This document shows, piece by piece, positions 25,574 through 32,650 of a stretch of DNA of 36,303 nt. Within the stretch, counting starts at the first letter, position 1; every line of letters starts with the position of its first letter. Source of the stretch: an uncultured Bacteroidota bacterium (GTDB taxonomy: Bacteria; Bacteroidota; Bacteroidia; Chitinophagales; Chitinophagaceae); assembly GCA_903882965.1 (NCBI GenBank), contig CAIRZD010000129.1:1-36303 (forward strand), given 5' to 3'. Below the pieces are notes generated by a model. That model was given only the letters and a program-made list of their open reading frames with translations, did not search any database and was not told the DNA's origin. A program made the position numbers and the translations under genes.

Positions 25574-26917
25574 ATGCGCATTACCTGTTTTATTTTATGC
25601 TTCCTATTGTCTGTTACCAGTATTGCTCAGCAAAAGCAAGTGCAATACAGTATGACCAAGGAGCAGCTGGAGGTAGAGCGCAAGAAAATACAGGATGCCA
25701 TAAATGAGACCCAGCAGCAACTTGACGCAATAAAGAACGATAAGAAAGCCACAATGAGCCAACTGCGCGCATTGCAAAATAAACTGGCCGACCGTCAAAG
25801 ACTTATTGGCGTTATTAATCAGCAAATGGGTGATATAGATAATACTATCAAATCATCATCCAAAGAAGTCGGCTCCCTAAAACAAAAACTTGAGCAACTA
25901 AAAGTACGGTATGCACAATCTATTAGGTATGCTTATGAGACCCGTAGTTCTTATGATATGCTGGCATTTCTTTTCTCGTCCAGCAGCTTTAACGATGCCA
26001 TGCGCCGCATGAAATACCTGAAAACATTCAGGGAGTTCCGCAAACAACAGGTAGAGCAGATAAGAGTTACCCAAAACCAGTTGCAACACAAGATAGGGGT
26101 GCTCAATGCCGAAAAAGCGCAGAAAGATGAGTTGCTTAGCTCGCAAGTGCAGCAATCGCAAGTATTGAAGCAGGAAACTGAACAGCAAAATGAAGTTATA
26201 AAAGAGTTGAAAGGTAAAGAAAGCCAATTACTGAAAGAAATTGATAACAGCAGGAAAACCGCAATTCGCGTAAATAAAGCTATAAATGACATCATTGAAC
26301 GGGAAATAAAAAAGGCTGAGGAAGAAGAAAGACGCAAGGAAGCACTGGCCGCAAAAACAGCTCCTATAGTAAAGCCATCTAAGCCGGGTGCACCTGCAAC
26401 AATAACTGAAAATGAACCAGCTGTAAATTCAAGAATGCCTAAGGCGGAACTACAGCCTCTTTTATCAACACCTAATGACGTAGCCTTGTCTGCCAATTTC
26501 GAAAATAATAAAGGAAAACTGTACTGGCCCGTAGAGAAAGGTTATATATCAGACCATTTTGGAGTACACCCCCATCCGGTAGAACATCAGGTAATGATAA
26601 ATAACGGAGGTATTGATATTCAGACAGCCCAGGGTGCCACTGCAAGGGCCGTTTTTGATGGTGTTGTAAAAAGTGTATTCTTTTTGGCCGGGGATAACCA
26701 ATCAGTAATGATCAAACACGCAAATTACTTTACTATTTACAATAACCTAACCAACGTTTTGGTGAAAATAAATCAGGAAGTAACTGCTAAACAGCCATTA
26801 GGAACTGTGGTTAATAATGAAGAAGGCATACCGACTGTAAATTTCCAGATATGGAAGGTTATCGGAAAGAAATCCATAAACTTGAATCCGGAAGCATGGA
26901 TCGGTAAAGCGCACTAG
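25574..26917 (+). CDS. EnvC-like murein hydrolase activator with degenerate LytM (M23) domain
   Basis: A 447-residue periplasmic protein: signal 1-18 (ending SIAQ), a long coiled coil (about 24-250) with many Gln/Lys/Glu heptads, a Pro/Ala linker (260-310), then a LytM fold (315-447). The zinc sites of active M23 peptidases are lost: the HxxxD position reads N344-G-G-I-D348, the HxH position reads T421-V-N423, and the YxH-type site reads YNN. This matches EnvC, whose inactive LytM domain switches on N-acetylmuramoyl-L-alanine amidases during cell division. The amidase partner is not in the window. The gene ends at a shared terminator. Confidence 0.9.
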   Translation: MRITCFILCFLLSVTSIAQQKQVQYSMTKEQLEVERKKIQDAINETQQQLDAIKNDKKATMSQLRALQNKLADRQRLIGVINQQMGDIDNTIKSSSKEVGSLKQKLEQLKVRYAQSIRYAYETRSSYDMLAFLFSSSSFNDAMRRMKYLKTFREFRKQQVEQIRVTQNQLQHKIGVLNAEKAQKDELLSSQVQQSQVLKQETEQQNEVIKELKGKESQLLKEIDNSRKTAIRVNKAINDIIEREIKKAEEEERRKEALAAKTAPIVKPSKPGAPATITENEPAVNSRMPKAELQPLLSTPNDVALSANFENNKGKLYWPVEKGYISDHFGVHPHPVEHQVMINNGGIDIQTAQGATARAVFDGVVKSVFFLAGDNQSVMIKHANYFTIYNNLTNVLVKINQEVTAKQPLGTVVNNEEGIPTVNFQIWKVIGKKSINLNPEAWIGKAH

Positions 26918-26947
26918 CTTTTAATAATTGATAATATACCAAACATA

Positions 26948-26975
26948 AAAGGGTTTCGTTTGATCGAAACCCTTT
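26948..26975. terminator. Bidirectional terminator between the EnvC-like and CstB-like genes
   Basis: An 11-bp perfect stem AAAGGGTTTCG / CGAAACCCTTT with a 6-base loop stands between two convergent genes, flanked by AT-rich DNA on both sides (ATATTTTAT after it on the plus strand). Confidence 0.8.
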
Positions 26976-26999
26976 ATATTTTATAACAACTTTTATTTT

Positions 27000-28403
27000 T
27001 TACGCCTTTACACTATCCGGTAACACAATCGGTATACCTTTTTCAGCTTTCATTTTTGCAAACCCACCAAGCACATTGCGGAGGTTGTGGTAGCCGTGGC
27101 GCTTCAGTAATGAGGCAGCTATTACAGACCTGTAGCCACCGGCACAATGCACATAAAGGTTATTGTTGTCATCAATTATAGCCACATTTACCGGGTCCAC
27201 AAGTGTATCCAGCGGTATGTTTACCGCACCTTTTACATGCGCAGCTTCAAATTCAGCGGGCTTGCGCACATCTATTATTTCCAGCAGGTTGTCATGTGGT
27301 ATGTCCATTGCCAGTTCATCAGGCTCTATATCTATGATCAGGTCAATTGTTTCCCCTGCATTTTTCCATGTTTCATATCCGCCATCCAGGTAGCCTTCCA
27401 CATTATCTATACCTACCCGCGCCAGGCGTGTAATACTTTCTTTTTCCTTACCAGGGTCAGTTACCAATACCAGTGGTTGCTTATTAGGTATTAAAGTACC
27501 GGCCCATTCTGCATAGCGCCCATCCAGGCCTATACTTATAGATTCAGGTACAAATCCTTCGGTAAATACTGTAGCAGGCCGGGTGTCTAATATCCATGCA
27601 CCTTCTTTGACTTTTTCTTTGAATTGTGTGGTGTTCAATGCCTGTAGTCCTTTATGAAAGACATCATCAAGACTGTCATAGCCTTCCTTATTTATACGCG
27701 CATTAACCGGGAAGTATGATGGAGGAGTAGATAGCCCTGTAGTTACCGTCTTTATAAAATCGTCCTTAGTCATATCCTGAAGTGCGTAATTAGTGGCTTT
27801 CTGAGCGCCAATAGTGCTGAATGTTTCCGGCCCAAGGTTTTTACCACAAGATGAGCCCGGTCCGTGTGCAGGATATACTATTATATTGTCATTGAGTGGC
27901 TTTATTTTGTGTTGCAGCGATTCATACATCATACCCGCAAGTTCTTCTTTGCTCAGGTTACCGCTAAACAGGTCTGGTCTGCCTACATCACCTACAAACA
28001 GAGTATCTCCTGTAAATATACAATAGGGCGCTCCTTGTTCATCATGCAGCAGGTAGCAGGTGCTTTCAAGTGTATGCCCCGGTGTATGAATAGTTTTTAT
28101 TTTCAGCTTGCCCACCATAAACTCCTCACCATCCTTCGCCATGTGTATCTTAAATGATGCTACAGTATCAGGCCCGTAAATTATAGGTGCTCCTGTTTTC
28201 TGCGCAAGCTCTATATGCCCGCTCACAAAATCGGCATGGAAGTGTGTTTCAAAAATGTATTTGATCTTCACACCCTGTTCTTTAGCCATTTCCAGGTAGG
28301 TATCTACATCCCTTAGCGGATCTATAACTGCGGCCTCACCTTCACTGGTTATAAAATACGCAGCTTCACTGAGGCAGCTCGTATATAATTGCTTTATTTC
28401 CAT
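27000..28403 (-). CDS. Persulfide dioxygenase-rhodanese fusion (CstB-like)
   Basis: A 467-residue fusion. Residues 1-235 are a metallo-beta-lactamase fold with H54-F-H56-A-D58 in THFHADFVSGH, H110 in HTPGH and D133 in TGDTLF, the pattern of persulfide dioxygenases. Residues about 260-355 are a rhodanese fold whose active Cys is missing (VTDPGKEKES), and residues 365-460 a second rhodanese with active C420 in CAGGYRS. This three-part order is that of CstB, which oxidises low-molecular-weight persulfides and detoxifies sulfide. The frame extends to an ATG at 28448, but a TAGCTTTG box at 28431-28438 lies inside that extension, so the inner ATG is used. Confidence 0.9.
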   Translation of the reverse strand: MEIKQLYTSCLSEAAYFITSEGEAAVIDPLRDVDTYLEMAKEQGVKIKYIFETHFHADFVSGHIELAQKTGAPIIYGPDTVASFKIHMAKDGEEFMVGKLKIKTIHTPGHTLESTCYLLHDEQGAPYCIFTGDTLFVGDVGRPDLFSGNLSKEELAGMMYESLQHKIKPLNDNIIVYPAHGPGSSCGKNLGPETFSTIGAQKATNYALQDMTKDDFIKTVTTGLSTPPSYFPVNARINKEGYDSLDDVFHKGLQALNTTQFKEKVKEGAWILDTRPATVFTEGFVPESISIGLDGRYAEWAGTLIPNKQPLVLVTDPGKEKESITRLARVGIDNVEGYLDGGYETWKNAGETIDLIIDIEPDELAMDIPHDNLLEIIDVRKPAEFEAAHVKGAVNIPLDTLVDPVNVAIIDDNNNLYVHCAGGYRSVIAASLLKRHGYHNLRNVLGGFAKMKAEKGIPIVLPDSVKA

Positions 28404-28430
28404 GCTATTCGTATTATATTTATAATGCTG

Positions 28431-28438
28431 CAAAGCTA
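28431..28438 (-). promoter_or_regulatory. -7 box TAGCTTTG for the CstB-like gene
   Basis: TAGCTTTG followed by C on the minus strand matches TAnnTTTG and ends 27 bases before the ATG at 28403. It overlaps the first codons of the longer frame and so speaks against the longer start. Confidence 0.5.
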
Positions 28439-28559
28439 AGAAAAACAAGGTTAGCGTAGATTATCTGACTATAAATATACCTTATGAAGGGCGTTTTGAC
28501 CAGCAATACCTATAATTTGGAGTACTTTAAACACTAAAAAAATAATTTTCACCATATTA

Positions 28560-28590
28560 TTTGGATATGTTTTCCCTATTATTTATTTTG
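28560..28590 (+). promoter_or_regulatory. Promoter of the first basic exported paralogue
   Basis: TTTGG (28560-28564), 19 bases, then TATTTTG (28584-28590), a Bacteroidota -33/-7 arrangement with a one-base-shorter -7 box. The same elements with identical spacing occur before the second paralogue at 29011-29041. Confidence 0.5.
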
Positions 28591-28610
28591 TTCTCAAATA
28601 AATATATAGC

Positions 28611-28967
28611 ATGATGAAAACCTATTTTCTGATCTCATTTTTATCCCTTTCCCTATTTGGCTTTACAAAGGTCTCAGCACAGGAAAAAAACGCTGAATCG
28701 GCACGCGCGGCATATTGTGATTGCATTCACCAATATTCTTATACTGCTCACTATGATGAATACAATAAAAGTGAGTATAAATGTTACAGGGCCTGGAAAA
28801 AGGACATGAAGAGAAAGAAAAAAGAATGCCAGGCAAAAGCTATGGAAAATTACAGACCATATGCTGCAGAAAGAAAAAGAAAAAGAGCAGAATGGAAAGC
28901 ATGGAAAAGAGATGAGCAGGAAAAAAACCATAAAGACCGTGGTGTAGCCCATGATTACTGGTATTAA
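28611..28967 (+). CDS. Small basic exported protein, first of a tandem paralogue pair
   Basis: A 118-residue protein with a signal peptide (1-24, ending KVSAQ). The mature chain has a YCDC motif near its start, then a very basic stretch with YKCYRAWKKDMK, CQAKAMENYRPYAAERK and WKAWKRD, ending HDYWY. The same frame of residues is repeated in the next gene, so the two form a duplicated family: CYRAW-(R/K)KDMK, then (F/Y).P(W/Y)AA-(D/E)RK, then KAW-(R/K)RD, then a terminal DYWY. I do not recognise a named family or enzymatic motif. The many Lys/Arg residues suggest binding to an acidic partner such as lipopolysaccharide or nucleic acid, which is a guess. The ATG is doubled (28611 and 28614). Confidence 0.75.
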   Translation: MMKTYFLISFLSLSLFGFTKVSAQEKNAESARAAYCDCIHQYSYTAHYDEYNKSEYKCYRAWKKDMKRKKKECQAKAMENYRPYAAERKRKRAEWKAWKRDEQEKNHKDRGVAHDYWY

Positions 28968-29010
28968 TGATTTTACCTAAAGCTACGCTCCAATATTTTT
29001 TCCAATAAAA

Positions 29011-29041
29011 TTTGGATATACATAATTTGTTAATTACTTTG
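29011..29041 (+). promoter_or_regulatory. Promoter of the second basic exported paralogue
   Basis: TTTGG (29011-29015), 19 bases, then TACTTTG (29035-29041), the same layout as at 28560-28590. The stretch around it (TTTGGATAT ... TTTGTTCnCAAA) is also shared, showing the promoter was duplicated with the gene. Confidence 0.5.
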
Positions 29042-29059
29042 TTCACAAAATATACGTTT

Positions 29060-29401
29060 ATGAAAAAACACCTTTTAATTCCATTTTTAGCTTTAGCGTT
29101 TCTGGCGGCTGGTAATGCTTCTGCACAAGACAAGGGTAAAGATGAAAAAGATACCTACATTGAAGGTCATTACAAAGGCGATTACCATTGCTACCGTGCC
29201 TGGAGAAAGGACATGAAGATTAAGAGAAAAATGTGGCAGGCTGAAGAAATGGGGCATTTTAGCCCATGGGCAGCAGACAGGAAGATGCGTGCTGCTTATC
29301 GCAAGGCTTGGAGAAGGGATATATTGGAGCATGAGCATAGAACAGGACGTCCTGACCATGATTTTTGGGGCTGGGGATATAGCAGAGATTATTGGTATTA
29401 A
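29060..29401 (+). CDS. Small basic exported protein, second of the tandem paralogue pair
   Basis: A 113-residue protein starting at ATG 29060 (a TTG at 29012 also keeps frame but lies in the promoter). Signal peptide 1-23 (ending NASAQ). The mature chain begins with a short acidic part (DKGKDEKD), then YHCYRAWRKDMK, WQAEEMGHFSPWAADRK, KAWRRD and an extra Gly/aromatic stretch before the final RDYWY. It aligns along nearly its whole length with the preceding gene but lacks that copy's YCDC motif. One cysteine remains (in CYRAW). Function unknown. It ends at a shared terminator facing trigger factor. Confidence 0.75.
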   Translation: MKKHLLIPFLALAFLAAGNASAQDKGKDEKDTYIEGHYKGDYHCYRAWRKDMKIKRKMWQAEEMGHFSPWAADRKMRAAYRKAWRRDILEHEHRTGRPDHDFWGWGYSRDYWY

Positions 29402-29423
29402 TTCTTAATAATCCTTAATAAAA

Positions 29424-29452
29424 AAGCAGCCCATAATATCTATGGGCTGCTT
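29424..29452. terminator. Bidirectional terminator between the basic paralogue and tig
   Basis: A 12-bp perfect stem AAGCAGCCCATA / TATGGGCTGCTT with a 5-base loop. On the minus strand it is followed by a clear T run, on the plus strand by a weaker AT-rich tail, so it fits both convergent genes and best fits tig. Confidence 0.85.
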
Positions 29453-29475
29453 AACTATTTATTTTAAGGAATCAA

Positions 29476-30861
29476 TTAATGATGGTGGTGATGTGCGGTA
29501 TGAGCATCTGCCAGCCTAAAGAACGCCTCTTCTTCTATATCTTTTTCTTCTATCGTAAATTGTGTTTCCAGAAATTGGAACAACTTTGCTGATACCATAC
29601 GACGATACGTCTCATCGATCATCTTTTCGTCTTTCATTACTTTGGTCATATACCCATCCATCCATGGCGCCTGATCCTCATCATCCGGGCCTAAGCCAAA
29701 ATAAGCCAGCACACGGGTTTTGATATCCTTCTCTACCTCTTGACGGCTCACGCTGATGCCATGCTCGTGCATCAGCTTGTCTGAGATCAGTTGCCACATC
29801 AGTTGGTGTTCAAAACTACCAAATTCATTTTCCACTTCCTGTGCCGATTTTGGTTTTTCACCACCCTCGCGCATCCAGCGTTTCAGAAAAGCAACAGGTA
29901 AGCTGATCGGGGTATTATGTACCAGCATCTCAAATATCTCGTTCTGTAAACGCTCATTTGTGATCCGGTCAAATTCACGTGACAATTCTACCTTTATTTT
30001 TTCTCTGAAATCACTTTCATCTTTTACCTCTACATTCTGGAATACCTGTGCATAAAGTTCCTGCCCCAATTCTTGTGGTATCAGTTTACCAACTTTAGAT
30101 ATAGTAAGCTTGTAATACTGCTGTGCAGCTTCTTCACCACTTTTCAACGGGTCTTTCAGAAAGGCTTTTAATTCTTCTTCAGTACATACATCTGCAGGGC
30201 GAAAAATGATCGTATCTTCTGCCTTTTTGCCCATTACCATTTCTTTAAGTTTGGCGGGCATCTTATCCAGCACCTCGGTATCTTCTATTTTTTTATCGGC
30301 ATCAATTTCATTGCCATCAACATCACATTGCTCGTAAGTTGAGTAGATAATATCTTCTTTATCAGATGCTATTTCCTGTGATTCTACCTTACCATAGCGG
30401 CGCTTTATGCGTTCTATTTCATCATCCATCATTTTATCAGTAACGGATATTTTATAGCGGGTAAGCGTTGTTTTATCTTTAATAGCAGGTATTTCAAATT
30501 CAGGCTTAAGACCTACTTCAAATGAAAAATCAATATCATCCAGCTTGTTCATGTCCAGGCGCGACATATGCTCGTTGGGCAATATCATGGGCTGTGCGAA
30601 AATGGACATCTTTTCGCTGGTCATATAATCTTCCAGTTGCTTACCGGCAGATCTGATCACCTCCTCATTAAAAATAGACTGCCCATACATTTTACGCATC
30701 ATCCCGGCTGGTACCATACCCTTACGAAAACCCGGCACATTTGCTGTTTTAGCATATTGTTTCAGCGTTTTCTCAAATGCTGGCATGTAATCGTCCTTAA
30801 CCAGCTTTACAGTCAGTTTATCGTGCAGCGTACCAATATTCTCGCGCGTTACTGTAGCCAT
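29476..30861 (-). CDS. tig: Trigger factor (ribosome-associated chaperone/PPIase)
   Basis: A 461-residue chaperone that binds nascent chains at the ribosome exit. The N-terminal ribosome-binding domain carries the signature GFRKGMVP (usual form GFRKGKVP), followed by a divergent middle domain and the C-terminal chaperone domain. The middle region keeps little of the FKBP-type active site, as in other Bacteroidota trigger factors. The natural C-terminus is AHTAHHHHH, a run of five histidines. The frame is open upstream to 30969 but that stretch covers a tRNA gene and its terminator, so ATG 30861 (MATVTREN) is the start. No promoter box is seen between the terminator and the ATG. Confidence 0.92.
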   Translation of the reverse strand: MATVTRENIGTLHDKLTVKLVKDDYMPAFEKTLKQYAKTANVPGFRKGMVPAGMMRKMYGQSIFNEEVIRSAGKQLEDYMTSEKMSIFAQPMILPNEHMSRLDMNKLDDIDFSFEVGLKPEFEIPAIKDKTTLTRYKISVTDKMMDDEIERIKRRYGKVESQEIASDKEDIIYSTYEQCDVDGNEIDADKKIEDTEVLDKMPAKLKEMVMGKKAEDTIIFRPADVCTEEELKAFLKDPLKSGEEAAQQYYKLTISKVGKLIPQELGQELYAQVFQNVEVKDESDFREKIKVELSREFDRITNERLQNEIFEMLVHNTPISLPVAFLKRWMREGGEKPKSAQEVENEFGSFEHQLMWQLISDKLMHEHGISVSRQEVEKDIKTRVLAYFGLGPDDEDQAPWMDGYMTKVMKDEKMIDETYRRMVSAKLFQFLETQFTIEEKDIEEEAFFRLADAHTAHHHHH

Positions 30862-30882
30862 AATTTTATCTGTTTTAATGTT

Positions 30883-30914
30883 AAAAAACCCGGCCCCGCC
30901 GTTAGCGGGGCCGG
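30883..30914 (-). terminator. Strong terminator hairpin after tRNA-Leu, just before tig
   Basis: On the minus strand a 10-bp G+C-rich stem (CCGGCCCCGC / GCGGGGCCGG) with a 5-base loop is followed by T6. It lies 16 bases after the tRNA and ends 21 bases before the tig ATG. Confidence 0.88.
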
Positions 30915-30930
30915 CCTCATCTTTAAAGGG

Positions 30931-31012
30931 TGCGGGCGGAGGGACTCGAACCCCCAAGCCTCGCAGCACTAGATCCTAAGTCTAGCGTGTCTACCAATTT
31001 CACCACGCCCGC
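30931..31012 (-). tRNA. tRNA-Leu (anticodon UAG)
   Basis: Acceptor arms GCGGGCG (31012-31006) and CGCCCGC (30938-30932) pair fully, with discriminator A at 30931. The D arm contains GGTAGACAC, the anticodon arm CTAGA-CTTAGGA-TCTAG gives anticodon UAG with G37, a long class II variable arm follows, and the T arm reads GGGGG-TTCGAGT-CCCTC. The long variable arm and anticodon identify Leu. The 3' CCA is not encoded. Confidence 0.95.
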
Positions 31013-31047
31013 AGTTACTAACCCGAAAGGCTTTTTTTCGGGAGGTG

Positions 31048-31080
31048 CAAAGGTAGGGAAATTCAAAACTAAAAAATCAA
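31048..31080 (-). promoter_or_regulatory. Promoter of tRNA-Leu
   Basis: On the minus strand TTG (31080-31078), 22 bases, then TACCTTTG (31055-31048) followed by C: both Bacteroidota elements at permitted spacing. A small hairpin (CCCGAAA / TTTCGGG) lies between this promoter and the tRNA, in the 5' leader. Confidence 0.6.
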
Positions 31081-31143
31081 AAAATTCACGATAAATCGCA
31101 CAAAATCTATAAATATGACCTATACGAGGATTTTTATTTTTAG

Positions 31144-31151
31144 TATTTTTG
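31144..31151 (+). promoter_or_regulatory. -7 box TATTTTTG for the lipoprotein-regulator pair
   Basis: TATTTTTG followed by C matches TAnnTTTG, 70 bases before the ATG at 31222. It stands back to back with the tRNA-Leu promoter. Confidence 0.45.
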
Positions 31152-31221
31152 CAATAAGCCTGCTATATTTAGTATGTCTGGTAAAAGTCACAACTTTATT
31201 TATATAAATAAAATTATACAC

Positions 31222-31533
31222 ATGCGTTTCCATAAATTGGTTTATTGTATGATATTTTGGGCAGCATGTGCATCGTGCTCCAAGGGCACTACAAACAATG
31301 ACAATACTACAATAACGGTGAATGGCCGGCTTAAACCCAATTCAACCGTATATACTTATGGCACTAATCTGCTTCAGGTAGACCAATTCACATCTTATTA
31401 TGTAGAGAGCACAGGCCTAACCCTTGCTTCTTTTGAAGGAGATTCGGTTGTTGCGGTTTTAAAGGATATGGGTATCCGGCACAATCCTGGCCCCGAGCTG
31501 TATAACGTAATTACTATTACCCCATTACCATAA
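31222..31533 (+). CDS. Small lipoprotein, unknown function
   Basis: A 103-residue protein from ATG 31222 (MRFHKLVYCMIFWAACASC), chosen over an ATG at 31174 because the lipoprotein signal begins there; the lipobox is ACASC with the cysteine at about residue 19. The mature part is beta-rich and polar (TTITVNGRLKPNSTVYTYGT...), with no motif that I recognise. It ends 6 bases before the start of the response regulator and shares its promoter, so the two may be functionally linked. Confidence 0.65.
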   Translation: MRFHKLVYCMIFWAACASCSKGTTNNDNTTITVNGRLKPNSTVYTYGTNLLQVDQFTSYYVESTGLTLASFEGDSVVAVLKDMGIRHNPGPELYNVITITPLP

Positions 31534-31539
31534 GCAAAA

Positions 31540-32253
31540 ATGACGGCACCCAAAACATATAAAGCTTCATTGCTTGTAGCAGAAGACGAAGAAAGCCTGC
31601 GGGAAGCCCTGAAGCTGAACCTGGAACTGGAAGGATATGAAGTAACCACCGTGGATAATGGCCCTGCAGTTATAAAAACAGTTAAGAATGAATATTTTGA
31701 TCTCATTATACTGGATATAATGTTGCCGGATATGGATGGTATCACAGTATGTGAAACCATCCGGATGCAACACAACGATGTGCCCATACTTTTCTTATCT
31801 GCCCGAAACAGCAGTGCAGACCGCGTAGAAGGCCTGAAAAAGGGTGGGGATGATTACCTCACAAAGCCATTCAACCTCGAAGAGTTATTACTCAGGGTAG
31901 ATAAACTAGTCACTAAGAATAAAAGAATAAAATTGCCGCAGGCTATTGGCGATACTTATGAGTTTGATGGGTGCGTAATAGATTTCGGGGCACATGAGTG
32001 TATAGATAAAAATAAACAGGCCCAGGAACTCAGCAAGAAAGAAGCGGCCCTTTTAAAACTACTCATAGAGCATGAAGGCGAAGTAGTGAGCCGTGAACAA
32101 ATATTGCAAATAGTATGGGGATATAATGTTTACCCCACAACCCGTACTATAGACAACTTTATCCTCAACTTCCGTAAATTCTTCGAAAAAGACACCAGGA
32201 ATCCTAAACACTTTCATTCTATCCGTGGGATAGGGTATAAGTTTACGAAGTGA
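31540..32253 (+). CDS. OmpR/PhoB-family response regulator
   Basis: A 237-residue two-domain regulator. The receiver (8-125) has acidic E15-D16, phospho-acceptor D59 in LILDIMLPDMDG, S87 in FLSARN and K109 in YLTKPF. The winged-helix DNA-binding domain (about 135-237) shows LSKKEAALLKLLIEHEGEVVSREQIL and TRTIDNFILNFRKFFE, ending RGIGYKF. All phosphorylation residues are intact. No kinase gene is adjacent; the orphan kinase at 22979-23944 is a candidate partner. Confidence 0.95.
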   Translation: MTAPKTYKASLLVAEDEESLREALKLNLELEGYEVTTVDNGPAVIKTVKNEYFDLIILDIMLPDMDGITVCETIRMQHNDVPILFLSARNSSADRVEGLKKGGDDYLTKPFNLEELLLRVDKLVTKNKRIKLPQAIGDTYEFDGCVIDFGAHECIDKNKQAQELSKKEAALLKLLIEHEGEVVSREQILQIVWGYNVYPTTRTIDNFILNFRKFFEKDTRNPKHFHSIRGIGYKFTK

Positions 32254-32297
32254 GTTAAATTAAATGGTTATAGCATTTAAATAACTGGTTTTACCGG

Positions 32298-32621
32298 TCA
32301 CCATTTCAATTCCGGGTCATCATTTTCACTTGTCTTTCTATTGGCAACCCTGCTTTGTATCTTTTGCAGTTGGCGGTCATAAATGAGGCGGGCTATTTTT
32401 GCGGCAACATCTTCATCCTGCATTACAGCATTTAGTTTCTTCTCCGAAATATCAAGGCGGTACATCAGTTGGAAAAAAGTTTCCGGTCCTCGTTCCAATA
32501 TGGTTACGATCCGGTCTGCAAGTAGTTTTAATATAGCCTCTTCTGATAGTGTATCAGGTAGCAGCAGGCCCCAGTCATGGCCCAGTGCAATAGCGGCTTC
32601 CTGAAGTATATTATCGGGCAT
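32298..32621 (-). CDS. Small helical protein downstream of glyS, unknown function
   Basis: A 107-residue protein without signal peptide or membrane helix. It is almost wholly helical in pattern (ILQEAAIALGHDWGLLLP; LADRIVTILERGPETFFQLMYRLDISEKKLNAVMQ; VAAKIARLIYDRQLQKIQSR) and ends with an acidic tail. It starts 29 bases after glyS on the same strand, so it is probably co-transcribed. I do not recognise a named family; a role beside glyS is suggested only by position. Confidence 0.72.
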   Translation of the reverse strand: MPDNILQEAAIALGHDWGLLLPDTLSEEAILKLLADRIVTILERGPETFFQLMYRLDISEKKLNAVMQDEDVAAKIARLIYDRQLQKIQSRVANRKTSENDDPELKW

Positions 32622-32650
32622 AACTAAACATTAGCTTAGGGAAAACCCTA

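Noticed and set aside
25951-26496. 181-codon open frame antisense to the EnvC-like coiled coil
   Set aside because: Ser/Leu/Phe-rich product is the expected mirror of a Gln/Lys/Glu coiled coil, not a gene.
28404-28448. 15-codon N-terminal extension of the CstB-like protein
   Set aside because: The extension overlaps a TAGCTTTG promoter box and has no similarity to the family; the inner ATG starts the MBL fold.
30862-30969. 36-codon N-terminal extension of trigger factor
   Set aside because: It runs through the tRNA-Leu gene and a terminator; ATG 30861 gives the normal trigger factor N-terminus.
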